Notes: generated by a model from the sequence alone, not told the origin. Numbered from the stretch's first letter, positions 6,811 to 15,681 are shown. The stretch: 64,000 nucleotides of DNA from Methylotenera sp. (GCA_021732405.1 JAKFVB010000002.1:33739-97738), one strand, 5' to 3'. Numbers and translations are program-made.

Positions 6811-9810
6811 ATGACAATGACCTATAAAAAAATGGGAAATGGTGTCGCAGCTGGTAACTATTACATCAGCAGTGCTGGTCAAAACTCTACATTAAGAGGC
6901 ATTGATGACTACTACGTGCAAGCAGTTGGTTCAGAGCCTTGCGGCGTATTTAACGATTTTAGCGGAGCTCTTAATCAGTTTGGAATTAACCACTACGATG
7001 AAGTTAGTGTTCATACATTCCAGCTACTCTTAGCTGGCAGAAATCCTCTAAACGAGCAACCACTGACTGAAACAGTTGATGAAAAGCACGTAAGCGGTTA
7101 TGACTGCACAAACAGTGCACCTAAGTCATTTTCTGCCTTAAGAGCGATTGCCACTTCTTTTGGGAATAGTGACTTAAACGAGAGATTACTTAAAATTGCC
7201 ACCAAAGCCAATCAAGATTCGATGAAATTTCTTTCAGAACACGCGGGCTACACTCGTCGGGGTAAAGGGGGAGCAACTTTAGAAAAAGTCGATTTAATCT
7301 CAGCCCAATGGCAACACTCTACATCAAGAGCAGCCGACCCTCAGCTGCACTTCCATAATACAATTTTCAATATTGCCTTTCGAAAATCAGACGAATCCTC
7401 AGGAACGATTGAATCGAAAAATCTTATGCAATGGCAAACTGCAGCAGGCGCAGTATTTCGGGCGAGTTTAGCTACTGGTCTTAAAAAGGACTTCGCTGGT
7501 ATCAATATCATTATTGATGAGAAAAAAGGCGCGTTTGTAATAGACGGTATCAACGAAAATTTGATTAAATTCTGGTCGAAAAGGAAAAATGAGATTAATA
7601 ATCAAATGAAAGCGTCTGGTTTTATTTCGCTGGCTGCAGCTGATCGAATAACTCTCGAAACAAGAAAAAATAAAACCTTTGAAGAAACGCCCACAGAACT
7701 TGAAATCCGATGGAAAGAAGAAGCTATTAAATATGGTGTTAATCAACAAACAGTTGAAGACATCCTAACGGCTAATAGCGACCAAATTTTGGGCACGTCG
7801 CGAGAAGAAAAAGAGGCATTAGATAAGCAAACTTTCCAAGTAAAAATGAATTCAATTCCTGGCATGTTAATTGAAAATGAGAGTGTTTTTACAGAGCAGC
7901 AACTTTATAGAAAAGTAGCTGAATTGTCCGCCGGCGTTCAGGATTTAGACGGTATTAAATCAACGGTTAACCGTCTCCTGACGAGAAAATCAGAAGAATT
8001 AGTAGTAAAGGAAGATGTTTTAATTAACGTTAAAGATTTGAGCCAGAGACACGATGAAAGCAATCAACAAATAACCACACGTGAAAAGGTGTTAAATGAG
8101 CAGCGAGAACAAAACTCGGTAATCATTGAAATGGGCGTAAATAAAAAGGGTCAGAAAATTTACACAACCCTTGCTCATATTCAAATTGAAGCGGATCTTA
8201 AAAAACGTTCCCGTGAAATGTCGAATGACGGAACTCATGTTATAGACAAAAGAATTATTGCAGATGCTATCAGTAAAAAAGGGACAATAAGCCTTGAACA
8301 GGCAGACGCAGTGAGGTGGGCACTTAGCCCTGGCTCGCTAAAAATAGTCGAGGGGGGCGCGGGGACGGGTAAGTCTTATTCATTGGATGTAACTAGAGAA
8401 ATTTGCGAAGCGAGTGGCTATAACCTTATTGGCATCGCCCTCTCCTGGGATGCCGCAGGTGTGCTTAAAACAAGCGCAAATATTGACTCTGTGGCAATAA
8501 CAGGATTCTTAGATAAACTCGAAAAAGGTACATTGAAGCTGACTAAAATGGATGTCGTTGTATGCGATGAAAATGGGTTGGTTGGAAGTGTTTACGGTCA
8601 AAAAATATTGAGATTTGTTCAAGAAGCCGGTTCAAAATTAATCGTTACTGGTGACTCTCAACAGTTAAATCCTGTGTCTGCAGGCAGTGCTATGAAAATA
8701 ATGTTGTCAGAAGCAGGCAGTGCGAAAATAACGGAAATCCGTCGCCAAAAACAACAATGGGCGCGTGAGATGGTGGCTAATTTCGCTGTTGGCAATTCAA
8801 TAGAAGCGCTGACTGCATTGAAAGACCTTAACATGATTAACATACTAAGCGATCGTCAATCGACAATTGATCGTGTTTCTTCAGATTTTTACAGCTATTT
8901 AAAAAACAATGTTGGCAAAACTGCGCTCGCAATCTGCGGATCTAATGACGAGGCGGCACAACTTAATCAATCTATTCGTGAAATGAAGCGGAAGGATGGC
9001 TTAATTTCTAAGTTTGATACCGTTATAGCTACGGAGTTTGGAGAATTATCATTCGCTGTGGGGGACAAGATTATGTTCAGGAAAAATGACAATAAATTGG
9101 ACATTAAAAATAGGAAAACGGCTGAAATTCTTAGTATTGATGGCTATGGTGGCGGTTTTCAGTTAAGAGTCAGAATGCATGAAGACGGTCGTGAATTAAT
9201 CGTAGACTCACGAAAATTTAAAGGTGAAAACGGCAAGTTGGCACTTCACCATGGCGACGCTGTTACTACCTATTCATCTCAAGGTGCTACCGTTGATCAG
9301 ACGTTCGTTATGCATTCAAACATCACTGATAGGCGGCTTGCTTACGTTGCTTTCTCTCGACACAAAGATGAGACACATCTTTACGTAGACAAATCAGCAG
9401 TCGTCTCAAAAATTCAGTCACAATTGAGTGCTGACGAATACGTTAAGTTTCAGCCTAATGATCAAGATATTTTTGACTCAATTACTGCGCAATATCACCA
9501 ACAAAGCCAAAAAGTCACCACGTTTGATTATTTGACGGAGGAAAAGATTGAGAAAGTCTTTGCTCAGCATGTTGTAAAACAATCATCTAAGGTTGAATAC
9601 AATACAAGTGCTGTTGACAGCATGGCCCAGAAATGGAATGACCTCCTAGAATACGGAGATGGCGACGTTTCTGTAGTTAAAACAAAGATATTGAAAAATA
9701 AATTTATCCCTAAACCTTCAGGTTCCGCACGAATAATTCATCATAAAGAAGAAATAGTAACTGAAATCGAGGATCAAGAATCAAAAACTAGAAACTCTGC
9801 GAAATTGTAG
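6811..9810 (+). CDS. MobF-family conjugative relaxase-helicase (TrwC/TraI-like)
   Basis: The protein has 999 residues. The N-terminal relaxase domain (about 1-330) has the three-His metal motif DPQLHFHNTIFN near residue 175 and tyrosine pairs NYY and DDYY near the start as nicking candidates. The C-terminal RecD-like helicase has VEGGAGTGKS (Walker A, about 515), VVCDENG (Walker B), VTGDSQQLNPVSAG (motif III), TTYSSQGAT (motif V) and YVAFSRHK (motif VI). It would nick oriT, stay covalently bound and unwind the strand for transfer. Length fits TrwC (about 970). It is in line with the accessory gene upstream and the TOPRIM gene downstream. No coupling protein or type IV secretion genes are visible in the window. 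Confidence 0.92.
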   Translation: MTMTYKKMGNGVAAGNYYISSAGQNSTLRGIDDYYVQAVGSEPCGVFNDFSGALNQFGINHYDEVSVHTFQLLLAGRNPLNEQPLTETVDEKHVSGYDCTNSAPKSFSALRAIATSFGNSDLNERLLKIATKANQDSMKFLSEHAGYTRRGKGGATLEKVDLISAQWQHSTSRAADPQLHFHNTIFNIAFRKSDESSGTIESKNLMQWQTAAGAVFRASLATGLKKDFAGINIIIDEKKGAFVIDGINENLIKFWSKRKNEINNQMKASGFISLAAADRITLETRKNKTFEETPTELEIRWKEEAIKYGVNQQTVEDILTANSDQILGTSREEKEALDKQTFQVKMNSIPGMLIENESVFTEQQLYRKVAELSAGVQDLDGIKSTVNRLLTRKSEELVVKEDVLINVKDLSQRHDESNQQITTREKVLNEQREQNSVIIEMGVNKKGQKIYTTLAHIQIEADLKKRSREMSNDGTHVIDKRIIADAISKKGTISLEQADAVRWALSPGSLKIVEGGAGTGKSYSLDVTREICEASGYNLIGIALSWDAAGVLKTSANIDSVAITGFLDKLEKGTLKLTKMDVVVCDENGLVGSVYGQKILRFVQEAGSKLIVTGDSQQLNPVSAGSAMKIMLSEAGSAKITEIRRQKQQWAREMVANFAVGNSIEALTALKDLNMINILSDRQSTIDRVSSDFYSYLKNNVGKTALAICGSNDEAAQLNQSIREMKRKDGLISKFDTVIATEFGELSFAVGDKIMFRKNDNKLDIKNRKTAEILSIDGYGGGFQLRVRMHEDGRELIVDSRKFKGENGKLALHHGDAVTTYSSQGATVDQTFVMHSNITDRRLAYVAFSRHKDETHLYVDKSAVVSKIQSQLSADEYVKFQPNDQDIFDSITAQYHQQSQKVTTFDYLTEEKIEKVFAQHVVKQSSKVEYNTSAVDSMAQKWNDLLEYGDGDVSVVKTKILKNKFIPKPSGSARIIHHKEEIVTEIEDQESKTRNSAKL

Positions 9811-9900
9811 TAAACATATGGGTTTGCATCCGAGGGAGTATTTTAGGAAAAAAAAGGTGAAGAAAATAATGAGCGATATAGAGCCGCGTGCCGCATTGAC

Positions 9901-10932
9901 TTGAAAGCATACTTAGAGGATCTAAACTATCACGTCGAGAGTGTGTCGACCAAAGATGAATTTGTAGTAAAACAATCCCCTTTGGGTAAAATAAGACTAA
10001 AAATGGCAGAAGTATGGCTGTGTTTTGTCGATAATGATGGACCCATGAACGCTGTTCAACTGGTAGAAAGACTCTACGGATGCACAAAAACACAAGCAGT
10101 TGTTTATATTTTAGGCAAGAGTGTCGTCCAAGCTTCAATTAAAGATAACTCATATGCAATCGGAAGAGCCAAAGAAAATCAGAAAAAAGACTTAGCTGAA
10201 TTACCTGAACCCACTGCTGCCCATATAACCGCTGGTGTGGATTATTTGAAAACGCGTGGTATTGATCGTTCTACCTTTGAAATGTTGCGCGCAGCTGGAA
10301 ATGCCCAGTATGTAAGGGATGGTCTGTGTTTTATTGGCAGAAAACCTAACGGCGCCCCAGGGTTACAGGAGACCCGACTCATTGATCCAAAGCCAGACAA
10401 GAATAATCCAGATAAATTAAAAAAACATTCAGTCAGTCATGGCAGTAAGCGAATATATGCGATCACAATACTTGGCACTAATCAAAAAGTGGTTGAAATC
10501 GTTGAGGGAAATTTTGACGCGATGGCACTTTTTGAGATGAACCAGCGAAATTTATCCGCAAATAATCAACCGACAATTATTATAAGCGGTGGAAAAGACA
10601 CTACTAGATTTCTTGAAAATACCGCCATTATTGAATTGTTGAAAAATGCGTCATTAATAAAATGTTATGGCGATAATGAGGTGGTTGATAAAAAAGATTT
10701 TGATAGCACAGCAGAACATATGGATGCATTAATTAAGAAGCAGGCAGATTCTGATTCGGCTCATCTTAAAAGAATTGAACAAATTAAGTTAACCATTCAA
10801 TTTGCAAATGTTGAGTACAATAAGCCACCTTTGGCACATCATGATTTAGCTGAATTCAACCATAAAATTAAAGATCTATTAATGATAGCAAACTTACCAA
10901 AGCCAGCGGTGGTAAAAAAATTTAAATTTTGA
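9901..10932 (+). CDS. DUF3991/TOPRIM-domain protein with uncertain start
   Basis: A 343-residue protein from the TTG at 9901. The middle has DYLKTRGI and LCFIGRKPNG as in DUF3991 proteins, followed by a TOPRIM domain: VVEIVEGNFDAMAL near residue 200 (EG..DA motif) and IKCYGDNE near 260. Such proteins accompany relaxases on plasmids and resemble primases. The start is odd. The frame stays open upstream to about 9847 without an ATG, while a well-placed AGGTGA (9855-9860) serves an ATG at 9869 in another frame that stops after 11 codons. A single-base indel at the 5' end, or a non-canonical start, would explain this. The catalytic domain itself is intact. Confidence 0.75.
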   Translation: MKAYLEDLNYHVESVSTKDEFVVKQSPLGKIRLKMAEVWLCFVDNDGPMNAVQLVERLYGCTKTQAVVYILGKSVVQASIKDNSYAIGRAKENQKKDLAELPEPTAAHITAGVDYLKTRGIDRSTFEMLRAAGNAQYVRDGLCFIGRKPNGAPGLQETRLIDPKPDKNNPDKLKKHSVSHGSKRIYAITILGTNQKVVEIVEGNFDAMALFEMNQRNLSANNQPTIIISGGKDTTRFLENTAIIELLKNASLIKCYGDNEVVDKKDFDSTAEHMDALIKKQADSDSAHLKRIEQIKLTIQFANVEYNKPPLAHHDLAEFNHKIKDLLMIANLPKPAVVKKFKF

Positions 10933-11054
10933 TGTAACTATAGTTTTACTCTTACTATATTAAGTTTTATGGTAATAAAGTGCGTGGGTAATAGGTTTAA
11001 TCAAGAATTAAAAGTCTAAATAGTTGAATTATATGAAAATATACACTTAAAAGA

Positions 11055-11777
11055 TTAAAGCCTTTTTCTTCCTATTTTATTAAACTCAGTAGAATTTAAT
11101 GCTGCTGTTTGGATGTTGTTTTCTACACTATCAAGTAAGGCTTGATTTTGCAACATAGCAGCGTACTTACTTTTTACTGATTCACTTTTTGCAGCGCTTA
11201 GTGTGAAATCCCAATCGTAATCACTGCTTTTACGCGGCCCAGCACCGGATACTATCAATAAAGCAACCATTTCTTCATTGTCATCTCCAATAGCGACCTG
11301 CAACGCAGTTAAACCAGTTGCATTACGTAAGTTGACATCAACTCCTCCGTCGATCAGTATTTTAGCTAGCTGCGGCCTACCTTTGGCAGAGAACTCGAAA
11401 TAACCCGACTTGGCTGTAATCATCAGAGGCGTCATACCTTCTTTATTAATCGCCTGAAGATTGGCCTTACGTTTAACCATAAGTTGCTCTAAGAAGCGAA
11501 TGCTACGGGTGGTCGATCTGCCATTACATAAATAATGTGTAGCTGTATTACCTAAATTGTCGGCAAAATTGATATCTGCGCCAGCATTGAGTAAAAGTTT
11601 GGCTGGGTCAAATTGGGCACTGATAGATGTATGTATGAAGGCTGTCCGGCCGTCTTGATCAATGTCATCTACCAAAGCGCCCGCTTCGATCAATGCCTTA
11701 GCTGCTTCCGTGTCACCATTTCTGGACGCAATCATCAGTTCAGTATCTAAATATTTTGCTACGATTTTTCTAGCCAT
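11055..11777 (-). CDS. Ankyrin-repeat protein
   Basis: The protein has 240 residues with about five ankyrin repeats. Recognisable units include ELMIASRNGDTEAAKALIEAGA, DGRTAFIHTSISA, NTATHYLCNG, GMTPLMITAKSG and GLTALQVAIGDDNEEMVALL. There is no signal peptide or membrane segment, so it is a cytoplasmic protein-protein interaction module. The last 60 residues lack repeats and may bind a partner. It stands alone on the minus strand between relaxase and defence genes. The partner is unknown, and no ribosome-binding site is obvious before the ATG. Confidence 0.85.
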   Translation of the reverse strand: MARKIVAKYLDTELMIASRNGDTEAAKALIEAGALVDDIDQDGRTAFIHTSISAQFDPAKLLLNAGADINFADNLGNTATHYLCNGRSTTRSIRFLEQLMVKRKANLQAINKEGMTPLMITAKSGYFEFSAKGRPQLAKILIDGGVDVNLRNATGLTALQVAIGDDNEEMVALLIVSGAGPRKSSDYDWDFTLSAAKSESVKSKYAAMLQNQALLDSVENNIQTAALNSTEFNKIGRKRL

Positions 11778-12019
11778 ATAGTTATTATATAATAATGCTA
11801 CATCATATTCAATAATGAGAATAATTACTTTTAAATGCTAAAACCTCGAATGCTTCGTTTCTAATTGCAATACTTGGCTTCATGAGGCATTAGATTAAGG
11901 TTTTTAGTCAAAATAATTTTGAAATTTATTCTCAAAAAGAGTGAAATTAATCATTTTGTACTAATATTCGCTAACTGTACTTTTCAAAGTACTCAATAAT
12001 AAATTCAATAATGGTAATT

Positions 12020-12445
12020 ATGAAAAAAATACTTATTTTAGCCTTTACTGTTTTAACAACAAATGCCTGCTTGGCATTTGGGGAAGAAATAATATGTAAG
12101 CCTCTTAAACATGCCCAAGTTTCATCAATTACCGACCTCAACTATCACAAAGCAAGAAAGACATTGATAAAGGCTGGTTGGCAGCCACTTCAAACAAAAT
12201 CGTTTAACGACGCAGCTACGGAAGCGAGTGAAGACCCCGATCTTTCATCAGGTAATGGTGCGTTATTTTGGGAAAAAGGTTACGTTGAGATATTTGGTTG
12301 TGCGGGAACCGGTCTCGCGCCTTGTTCCTTTATGTTTAAAGACATGTACAACAATCAACTAAAAGTAACTACCGCCGGTGAGGAAAATATAAAAGAAAAA
12401 GCGTACGCAAGAGTAACTGGATTCAATTTTGTATGTACTCAATAG
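12020..12445 (+). CDS. Secreted hypothetical protein
   Basis: The ATG at 12020 is preferred because MKKILILAFTVLTTNACLAFGEE is then a clean signal peptide. An ATG nine bases upstream would only add MVI. The mature part of about 120 residues has four Cys (CKP, CAG, PCSF, FVCTQ) that could form disulfides. It also has the segment YHKARKTLIKAGWQPLQ, which resembles small PASTA-like or lipoprotein-associated folds where a helix precedes an aromatic strand. A periplasmic location is likely. The family is not recognised and the neighbours give no clue to function. Confidence 0.65.
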   Translation: MKKILILAFTVLTTNACLAFGEEIICKPLKHAQVSSITDLNYHKARKTLIKAGWQPLQTKSFNDAATEASEDPDLSSGNGALFWEKGYVEIFGCAGTGLAPCSFMFKDMYNNQLKVTTAGEENIKEKAYARVTGFNFVCTQ

Positions 12446-12517
12446 TATGAGTATGAAAAATAGTGTAAAAAAACGCATTGTAAATGACAATTTTCAATTT
12501 GAATTAAAATACGCATC

Positions 12518-13441
12518 GTGAGCTTACTCCATGAAATTCAAGCCTCGCTACTCCAAGAAGGGGCTGATCTCGCACCTATACTTCTAAAACTAAGACTATT
12601 GGCAGCCAGAATTGGAAGTGTTCCTCTTGCTGAATGGGTTAGGCATGAGTCCGAGGGCTACCCAGATGATACAGAAATACCAAATTATCGACATATTGAT
12701 GTTTCTTATACAGCTAGTTTCGCCGGATCCTTTGGTAGGACCATTACTAACGCTCCAATTTCTCCCTTTATGGTAAGCAGCTATGCCGGTGAAGATTGGG
12801 TGCGAACTAATATGCGTGTCAGTATAGCCGCAGTGGACGATTTATTAACCTCAGCAGAAAATGGTAAAGAAATAGGAATAAACGCTGCCAATTTAATTCA
12901 TCTGTTTCAGGGGAATATATATCCTGATTACAATTGCCTTTCAGTTACTGGCCGCATCTCAAAATCGGCACTTGCTTCTATTCGCCATTCAGTGCGCAGT
13001 CGCATTCTAGAACTCACTCTTGAACTAGAAAAATCAATTCCAGGTGTCTCAGAAATAACTTTAGGACCTTCTGCAATTCCATCATTAATTAGTACAGTTG
13101 CTGCCAATCAGATTGCTCAGCAAATTATTTACGGTAACTATACTTCAATCGCAGTAAATGGTGATGGAGCCACAATTCGAGTTGGGGTCCTAGCAAATGA
13201 TACTAAAAGCCTAGAAAAATTTCTGATTGAATCAGGCATGGCCTCAGAAGATGCTATTGAGTTAGCAAATCTAGCGGAAACAGAGATGCCTGATAATATC
13301 GCCGAACCCATGGGTCCTCGTGTAAGTAGCTGGTTTGTTGAAAATATTAAGAAAGCCGCATCTGGAACTTGGAAGATGGGTGTTGCAGTTGCCACAGAAG
13401 TCATTAAAGAAGCGTTACTTAAGTTTTACGGATTTAAATAA
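12518..13441 (+). CDS. AbiTii-domain protein (abortive-infection type)
   Basis: The protein has 307 residues with a GTG start. The N-terminal half (LLHEIQASLLQEGADLAPILLKLRLLA, then LAEWVRHESEGYP and IPNYR) matches the AbiTii domain pattern of a helical bundle followed by a WxxxExxGYP segment. The C-terminal part contains a weakly hydrophobic Gly/Ala-rich stretch (GTWKMGVAVATEVIKEALLKFYG). AbiTii is named from an abortive-infection phage-resistance protein. The mechanism is not established to my knowledge, so anti-phage activity here is an inference. It stands alone, about 1.8 kb from the ubiquitin-like operon, which suggests a small defence cluster on the mobile element. Confidence 0.75.
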   Translation: MSLLHEIQASLLQEGADLAPILLKLRLLAARIGSVPLAEWVRHESEGYPDDTEIPNYRHIDVSYTASFAGSFGRTITNAPISPFMVSSYAGEDWVRTNMRVSIAAVDDLLTSAENGKEIGINAANLIHLFQGNIYPDYNCLSVTGRISKSALASIRHSVRSRILELTLELEKSIPGVSEITLGPSAIPSLISTVAANQIAQQIIYGNYTSIAVNGDGATIRVGVLANDTKSLEKFLIESGMASEDAIELANLAETEMPDNIAEPMGPRVSSWFVENIKKAASGTWKMGVAVATEVIKEALLKFYGFK

Positions 13442-13656
13442 ATAAACTTACAGATTACATGGACAATTAAATGTAACTAGCCATCGCTTGACAGATGTAC
13501 TGTTGCCAGGATGCGTTAGCCCGAGGTGCTCCAAATAGGACAAGACACCCATATCAACAATAACAAAGTGCCGCTGCGTTTTCGACGCTATCAAAGCATG
13601 TAGCGTCACAGGCGTTGAATCTTATTCAGGCGATTCCATTTTAAGATCACCAATTT

Positions 13657-14088
13657 TCATTTTCTTGCTTGCCTAAAAAACCAACCCTTGAGCGTTTTCC
13701 AGAAATTCTTTGTGCAAGATAAAGTATTGATCAGCTCCAGATTTTTTTTGCTCAAATACTCAGCTTGATCCCGTTGATCTTTTTCCTGAACCCACGCAGT
13801 CTCTTCAAGTGACAAGGCTTTAGCCCAGACAATTTGGTTATTTTTTATCCAATAATGTGATTTACAGGCCATGTTCCAATTGCCAATTGAAGGATATAAC
13901 GTTACTTTTCCTTGGGTAACCCTTACTTGCCAGTGCGCAGGAGATAACGGAGTCATGACTTTTTCTCCACAACCGCAACTGCACTTGTGAACGGCTGCCT
14001 TGTATTTATAGCTAATATATAAAACCCCCTCCTCAAGGACAGGAGGGGCCAAATCTATAAACTCATGCTTTATCGTCGTCAGCTTCAC
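13657..14088 (-). CDS. DUF6527-type zinc-ribbon-like protein of the ubiquitin-like operon
   Basis: A 143-residue protein starting with GTG at 14088 and overlapping the end of the E1-like gene by 26 bases. It opens with TIKHEFIDLAPPVLEEGVLYIS. It then has HKCSCGCGEKV and later ACKSHYWI, giving Cys and His residues that could hold a zinc ion. It also has LYPSIGNWN, a strongly conserved-looking strand. This is the pattern of DUF6527 proteins, which I know as neighbours of ThiF/multiubiquitin genes. Its biochemical role is unknown. As the third gene of a Ubl-E1 operon it could be a target-recognition or transfer factor. Confidence 0.75.
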   Translation of the reverse strand: MKLTTIKHEFIDLAPPVLEEGVLYISYKYKAAVHKCSCGCGEKVMTPLSPAHWQVRVTQGKVTLYPSIGNWNMACKSHYWIKNNQIVWAKALSLEETAWVQEKDQRDQAEYLSKKNLELINTLSCTKNFWKTLKGWFFRQARK

Positions 14089-15292
14089 GCTTGGACCTTT
14101 CGTTGTGTACAGATCTAGTCAGTGCCTGCTGATTCACTGTGTAGATTTGGTTGTGCGAGTGCATTTGGTCAATATAGAAACCACAATATTGCTTCCACAT
14201 AGTGATTGCTAGCATGGCATTGATTACATTCATATCGGCAATTTGTATGTTGTCACTATACAAAGCATCACCACCCTCCTCCATGAAAGGAGCGCAATTA
14301 TCGAAGTGATCTTCTTGCTGTGGCGTGCACAAAGTAGCACGACATTGGCCATAGATACCTCTAGAAAGCTTTTTGTCGACCTTCAAGTCCATGCCACAGT
14401 CAATGAAAGGAATTTTCTTCTGACGCAGGAATTCACTTATCATCTTTCTAGCCGGACCACTATCTACGCAGATAAAGACAAAATCAAAGCCTTCAAGATC
14501 GCAGAGGTTGTCTTTGGTGACGTAGTAATTATGTTTGACCAACCCTTTGTGCATTGCAGAATACTTTCGGTGAAAGTACTCAGTTTTCGCCATGCCAAAA
14601 TCTGACTGTTTTGCTGCTCCTGGAGCACGGAATGCATTATGCATTTCGAAAACATCACCATCAAAAATATGGATTTCCCAAGAAGGTGTTTTGGCCACCT
14701 GATCCAGCACATATGACCCAGTTCCACCCAATCCAATAACGGCTGTCTTTTTTAGGGCAAGCCGTTCGGTCGTGGCAACATATGCACCTCTTAAAGAAGA
14801 TGCATCAGGATATTGAAAAGGTGTCGGTATCTCATTAATAACCGCCTCTCCTTCTTCACGTCTCCCTGCACTAGGGTCGAATGCCCGAGCTTGAAAAGTA
14901 ATAAGCGCATCGTAATGCTGAATCTGTTCTAGATGAGTCTTATAATGAGACCAACCTGGTTTTGATGGTTTACTAGAAAAGTGATAATTGGCTGAGACGC
15001 CTTGACCTAAATCTCCCGCTGTAGATTCCGGGGCGCCAATTGCCATTAAAGGTTTCCCGTCGGACATGCGGGGGAATTCACCATGAAACCAGACTTGGTG
15101 GGTGTTGGGAGGGGCGACCTGATCACCATTCATTATAAATGTTGTGATAAGTTTTCCTTTTTTGAGGGCTGGCCCATTTGCGACGTAAGGTATGTCATGA
15201 ACAATCAGGTAGTCCCCTTCCGCAGTAACCTTGAATCCAGCATCTACAAAAGGTTGCAATGCCTGATTAAGAGCGATTGGATTTGCCGACAT
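14063..15292 (-). CDS. ThiF/E1-like ubiquitin-activating enzyme with N-terminal DUF6791-like domain
   Basis: The start at 15292 (MSANPIALNQAL) is preferred, because it has GGAAGG upstream and overlaps the Ubl gene by only 26 bases. From it the protein has 409 residues. Residues 1 to about 170 form an N-terminal domain of the DUF6791 type (WFHGEFP, YHFSSKP, HLEQIQHYDAL). The Rossmann E1 domain follows, with TAVIGLGGTGSYVLD (ATP loop, about 184-198) and IFDGDVFEMHNAFR (about 209-222). FIDCGMDL and the Cys at RATLCTPQQEDHFDNC are candidates for catalysis or zinc binding. E1-like proteins adenylate the C-terminus of ubiquitin-like proteins, and the adjacent Ubl gene is the obvious substrate. No separate E2 or JAB protease gene is in the operon. 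Confidence 0.88.
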   Translation of the reverse strand: MSANPIALNQALQPFVDAGFKVTAEGDYLIVHDIPYVANGPALKKGKLITTFIMNGDQVAPPNTHQVWFHGEFPRMSDGKPLMAIGAPESTAGDLGQGVSANYHFSSKPSKPGWSHYKTHLEQIQHYDALITFQARAFDPSAGRREEGEAVINEIPTPFQYPDASSLRGAYVATTERLALKKTAVIGLGGTGSYVLDQVAKTPSWEIHIFDGDVFEMHNAFRAPGAAKQSDFGMAKTEYFHRKYSAMHKGLVKHNYYVTKDNLCDLEGFDFVFICVDSGPARKMISEFLRQKKIPFIDCGMDLKVDKKLSRGIYGQCRATLCTPQQEDHFDNCAPFMEEGGDALYSDNIQIADMNVINAMLAITMWKQYCGFYIDQMHSHNQIYTVNQQALTRSVHNERSKREADDDKA

Positions 15293-15536
15293 TGAACACC
15301 ATACCTTCCTTAAGTTTTGCAGTCTCACCAGCTCTCAATTCTTTCGATTGCCCATCTTTATAGCTATACGTAATCGTGTAAGTGATTTCTGAATTATCCG
15401 AATCATCAGGATAAACAAGCTTGGCTACCTGTAGATAGCTAATCTCCTTGCCTTCAACGTAATACTCATTTAGGTCCACTATAATCATAGTGGTCTTGTT
15501 TTGCCCAGGGGCGTTAACTGCATTTTCATTCGACAT
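15267..15536 (-). CDS. Ubiquitin-like protein (multiubiquitin-domain family, single domain)
   Basis: The start at 15536 gives 89 residues and has GGAG seven bases upstream. After a short disordered leader there is one beta-grasp unit: TTMIIVDLNEYYVEGKEISY, QVAKLVYPD, then the ITYTITYSYKDGQ hairpin, LRAGETAKLKEGMVFNVG and the end KSNRS. The late KEGMVFNV strand followed by a short Ser-terminated tail is characteristic of the bacterial multiubiquitin domain. Only one copy is present, and the protein does not end in Gly-Gly. It is the first gene of the operon, overlapping the E1-like gene. It is likely the conjugated modifier; the target is unknown. Confidence 0.85.
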   Translation of the reverse strand: MSNENAVNAPGQNKTTMIIVDLNEYYVEGKEISYLQVAKLVYPDDSDNSEITYTITYSYKDGQSKELRAGETAKLKEGMVFNVGKSNRS

Positions 15537-15602
15537 GTTGGTCTCCGGAGGATTAATGTGAACCGCTGTTAAGGCAACTTTCAAGACTGAACCTAAACAT
15601 TA

Positions 15603-15681
15603 ATGTAATGATATAACCATACGAATTTGGTTGTCAAGATTTATCTATACGAAATCGTTTTAGTGATGTAAGATTTTACAT
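15603..15681. promoter_or_regulatory. Divergent promoter and operator region of the Ubl operon and its regulator
   Basis: On the minus strand TTGACA (15632-15637), a 16-base spacer and TATATC (15610-15615) form a good promoter for the Ubl gene. Two related 14-base boxes, ATACGAATTTGGTT (15619-15632) and ATACGAAATCGTTT (15647-15660), match in 11 positions. The first fills the promoter spacer. ATGTAA (15666-15671) and TTACAT (15676-15681) form a perfect inverted repeat directly before the XRE start. The layout fits repression by the divergent XRE protein. Confidence 0.6.

Noticed and set aside
13442-13656. Possible pseudogene remnant between the AbiTii-type and DUF6527-type genes
   Set aside because: No frame gives a recognisable protein fragment, and the stretch shows no repeats or known signals.
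14243-14605. Forward-strand open frame of about 120 codons
   Set aside because: It lies wholly within the E1-like gene in the opposite direction, and its protein has no plausible features.
15293-15328. Upstream start for the E1-like gene
   Set aside because: It would deepen the overlap with the Ubl gene, and the ATG at 15292 has a better ribosome-binding site.
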